From positions 1 through 32,361 of the forward strand of contig JAFWJU010000033.1 in assembly GCA_017511465.1 (NCBI GenBank): 32,361 nucleotides of DNA, given 5' to 3'. The translations under genes were made by a program, and so were the position numbers. This DNA comes from Eggerthellaceae bacterium. GTDB lineage: Bacteria > Actinomycetota > Coriobacteriia > Coriobacteriales > Eggerthellaceae. The notes under the pieces are model-generated. The model saw only the letters and a list, made by a program, of their open reading frames with translations, had not been told where the DNA came from and did not search any database. Below are positions 30,825 through 32,361 of the stretch, piece by piece; position 1 is the stretch's first letter, and every line of letters begins with the position of its first letter.

Positions 30825-32324
30825 ATGGCTGACATGGAACAAAACCCCGACATCATCGAAGACGACCCTATCGAGGTGCGCAAGGCCAAGCGCGCGTCCA
30901 TCATCGAAGCCGGCGGCAACCCATACGGGCATGCATTCGACTACTCGCATCATGCAGCTGATATAGACGCGGCTTATGCACAGCTCGAAGACGGCGCATC
31001 GACCGAAGACGCCGTGCAGATGTGCGGCCGCATCATGGCCAAGCGCGTTCAGGGCAAGGTCAGCTTCTTCACCATGCGCGATACGACGGGCGAAATTCAG
31101 CTGTTCTGCCGCATCAACGTGCTGGGCGAGCAGGCGTACGCCGAGATGAAGGACCTCGATGTGGGTGACTGGATCGGCGTGTGGGGCACCGTCATGAAGA
31201 CGCGTCGCGGTCAGTTGTCCATCGCCGTCGAGCGCTTCGAGCTTCTAAGCAAATCGTTGCGTCCGCTTCCCGAGAAGTTCCACGGACTGGCCGACAAGGA
31301 AATCCGCTATCGCCAGCGTTACGTCGACCTTATCGCGAACCCCGAAGTGCGCGCCGTTTTCGAAAAGCGCTCGAAGATCATCACGGCCATCCGCCGTTAC
31401 ATGGAAGAAGAGCAGGGCTACTTCGAGGTCGAGACGCCGTTCTTGCAGTCCATCATGGGCGGCGCCAACGCGCGTCCCTTCGTCACGCACCTGAATGCGC
31501 TCGATCGCGATTACTATCTTCGCATCGCCACCGAACTGCCGCTGAAGCGCCTGCTCGTAGGCGGTTTCGAGCGCGTATTCGAACTCGGCCGCATCTTCCG
31601 CAACGAGGGCATGGACCAAACGCATAATCCCGAGTTCACCACGATGGAAGCGTATTGCGCGTTTTCCGATCTCGAGGGCATGATGGAACTCGCCGAAGGC
31701 GTCATCCAAGCGGCCGCCATGGCGGCTTGCGGAACGCTGAAAGTGCCCTACCAGGGCATCGAGATCAATCTCGAAGGCCCGTGGCCTCGCCGCACGATGA
31801 TCGAGCTGGCGACTGAGGGCGCGGGCGAGGACGTGTCATTCGACCGCAGCCTCGAGGACTTGCGCGCCATTGCCAAGCGCGTCGGCGTCGAAGTCGAAGA
31901 ACCGTGGGGCAAGGGCAAGCTGATCTCCGAGATTTTCGAGGAAACGTGCGAGAGCAAGCTGGTGCAGCCCATTTTCGTGACTGACCATCCGCTCGAGATA
32001 TCGCCGCTGGCCAAGAAGAAGCCCGAGGACCCGAACCTGACCGACCGCTTCGAGTTGTACATCTGTGGTCACGAGTATGCCAACGCCTTCAACGAGCTGA
32101 ACGACCCCATCGACCAAGCCGAGCGTTTCCACGCGCAGGTCGCCGCCAAGGACTACGACGACGAGGCCATGGGTTACGACGCCGACTACATCCGCGCACT
32201 AGAGTACGGCATGCCGCCCGCTGGCGGCATAGGCATCGGCATCGACCGCCTGGTCATGCTGCTGACCGACAGCGACTCGATCCGCGATGTGCTGCTGTTC
32301 CCCTTGATGAGGGACGAAGCGTAG
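30825..32324 (+). CDS. lysS: Lysine--tRNA ligase (class II)
   Basis: Charges tRNA-Lys. The N-terminal OB-fold anticodon-binding domain (GRIMAKRVQGKVSFFTMRD, then IQLFCRINVLGE) is followed by the class II catalytic core: the motif 1 region around EVETPFLQSIMGGANARPF, motif 2 FRNEGMDQTHNPEFT, and motif 3 GIGIGIDRLVMLLTDSDSI. 499 aa, standard length. TGGAGGTGCGC lies just before the ATG, 42 bases after greA, so the two are likely co-transcribed. No terminator is seen in the remaining 37 bases of the window. Confidence 0.98.
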   Translation: MADMEQNPDIIEDDPIEVRKAKRASIIEAGGNPYGHAFDYSHHAADIDAAYAQLEDGASTEDAVQMCGRIMAKRVQGKVSFFTMRDTTGEIQLFCRINVLGEQAYAEMKDLDVGDWIGVWGTVMKTRRGQLSIAVERFELLSKSLRPLPEKFHGLADKEIRYRQRYVDLIANPEVRAVFEKRSKIITAIRRYMEEEQGYFEVETPFLQSIMGGANARPFVTHLNALDRDYYLRIATELPLKRLLVGGFERVFELGRIFRNEGMDQTHNPEFTTMEAYCAFSDLEGMMELAEGVIQAAAMAACGTLKVPYQGIEINLEGPWPRRTMIELATEGAGEDVSFDRSLEDLRAIAKRVGVEVEEPWGKGKLISEIFEETCESKLVQPIFVTDHPLEISPLAKKKPEDPNLTDRFELYICGHEYANAFNELNDPIDQAERFHAQVAAKDYDDEAMGYDADYIRALEYGMPPAGGIGIGIDRLVMLLTDSDSIRDVLLFPLMRDEA

Positions 32325-32350
32325 GCGTTCTGTTACAGGAAAGTATCGGA

Positions 32351-32359
32351 TTAGCACTC
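32351..32359 (+). promoter_or_regulatory. Left half of a CIRCE operator, cut by the window edge
   Basis: TTAGCACTC matches the left arm of CIRCE (TTAGCACTC-N9-GAGTGCTAA), the HrcA heat-shock repressor site. Only the left arm and two bases are in the window, so the match is 9 of 9 on one side and the right arm is unseen. A chaperone gene such as groES/groEL or the hrcA-dnaK group would be expected downstream. Confidence 0.65.
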
Positions 32360-32361
32360 CC

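Overview
This 32.4 kb window reads as a GC-rich, gene-dense bacterial chromosome segment with housekeeping genes and no recognisable transposase, phage gene, integrase or CRISPR array. The gene families, the order scpA-scpB-rluB-tyrA-aroA-cmk-plsC-ispH-(radical SAM/PDZ)-der-plsY-gpsA, the Gram-positive type fakA/Asp23 pair and the high GC point to an actinomycetotal lineage, most likely class Coriobacteriia (Eggerthellaceae-like). That placement is an inference from synteny and composition, not from a search.

Layout. (1) 1-2773: end of the spc ribosomal-protein operon (rplR', rpsE, rpmD, rplO, secY), closed by a strong terminator. (2) 2774-3222: non-coding stretch with a cluster of six GGAAGTGCG-type repeats, then a small uncharacterised minus-strand gene with its own promoter and terminator. 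(3) 3802-15135: long plus-strand run covering an M50 protease, scpAB (chromosome condensation), rluB (rRNA pseudouridine), tyrA/aroA (aromatic amino acids), cmk, plsC and plsY (phospholipid), ispH (isoprenoids), a DUF512-type radical SAM protein and der (ribosome assembly). (4) 15245-17937: a minus-strand 3-hydroxyacyl-CoA dehydrogenase set between plsY and gpsA, then gpsA, then a minus-strand MGMT-fold protein whose active-site Cys is Thr. (5) 18015-21650: rpe, cysteine desulfurase, NIF3-like, C4 zinc-ribbon coiled coil. (6) 21733-27460: rpmB (minus), then asp23-fakA-recG-rsmD-coaD. (7) 27461-29737: a 438-base non-coding stretch holding a 186-nt near-perfect rod-like inverted structure and, after it, a ZTP (pfl) riboswitch controlling a PurO-type IMP cyclohydrolase and a stand-alone AICAR formyltransferase. 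(8) 29859-32324: tRNA-Pro(CGG), tatA, greA, lysS, and a CIRCE half-site cut by the window edge.

The points most worth attention are the ZTP riboswitch with a legible translational expression platform, the long rod-like element directly upstream of it, the non-bifunctional last two steps of purine synthesis, the Cys-less alkyltransferase-like protein, and the GGAAGTGCG repeat cluster. Minus-strand and frame-shifted ORFs opposite secY, the purine genes and others are treated as shadows created by GC-rich codon bias.
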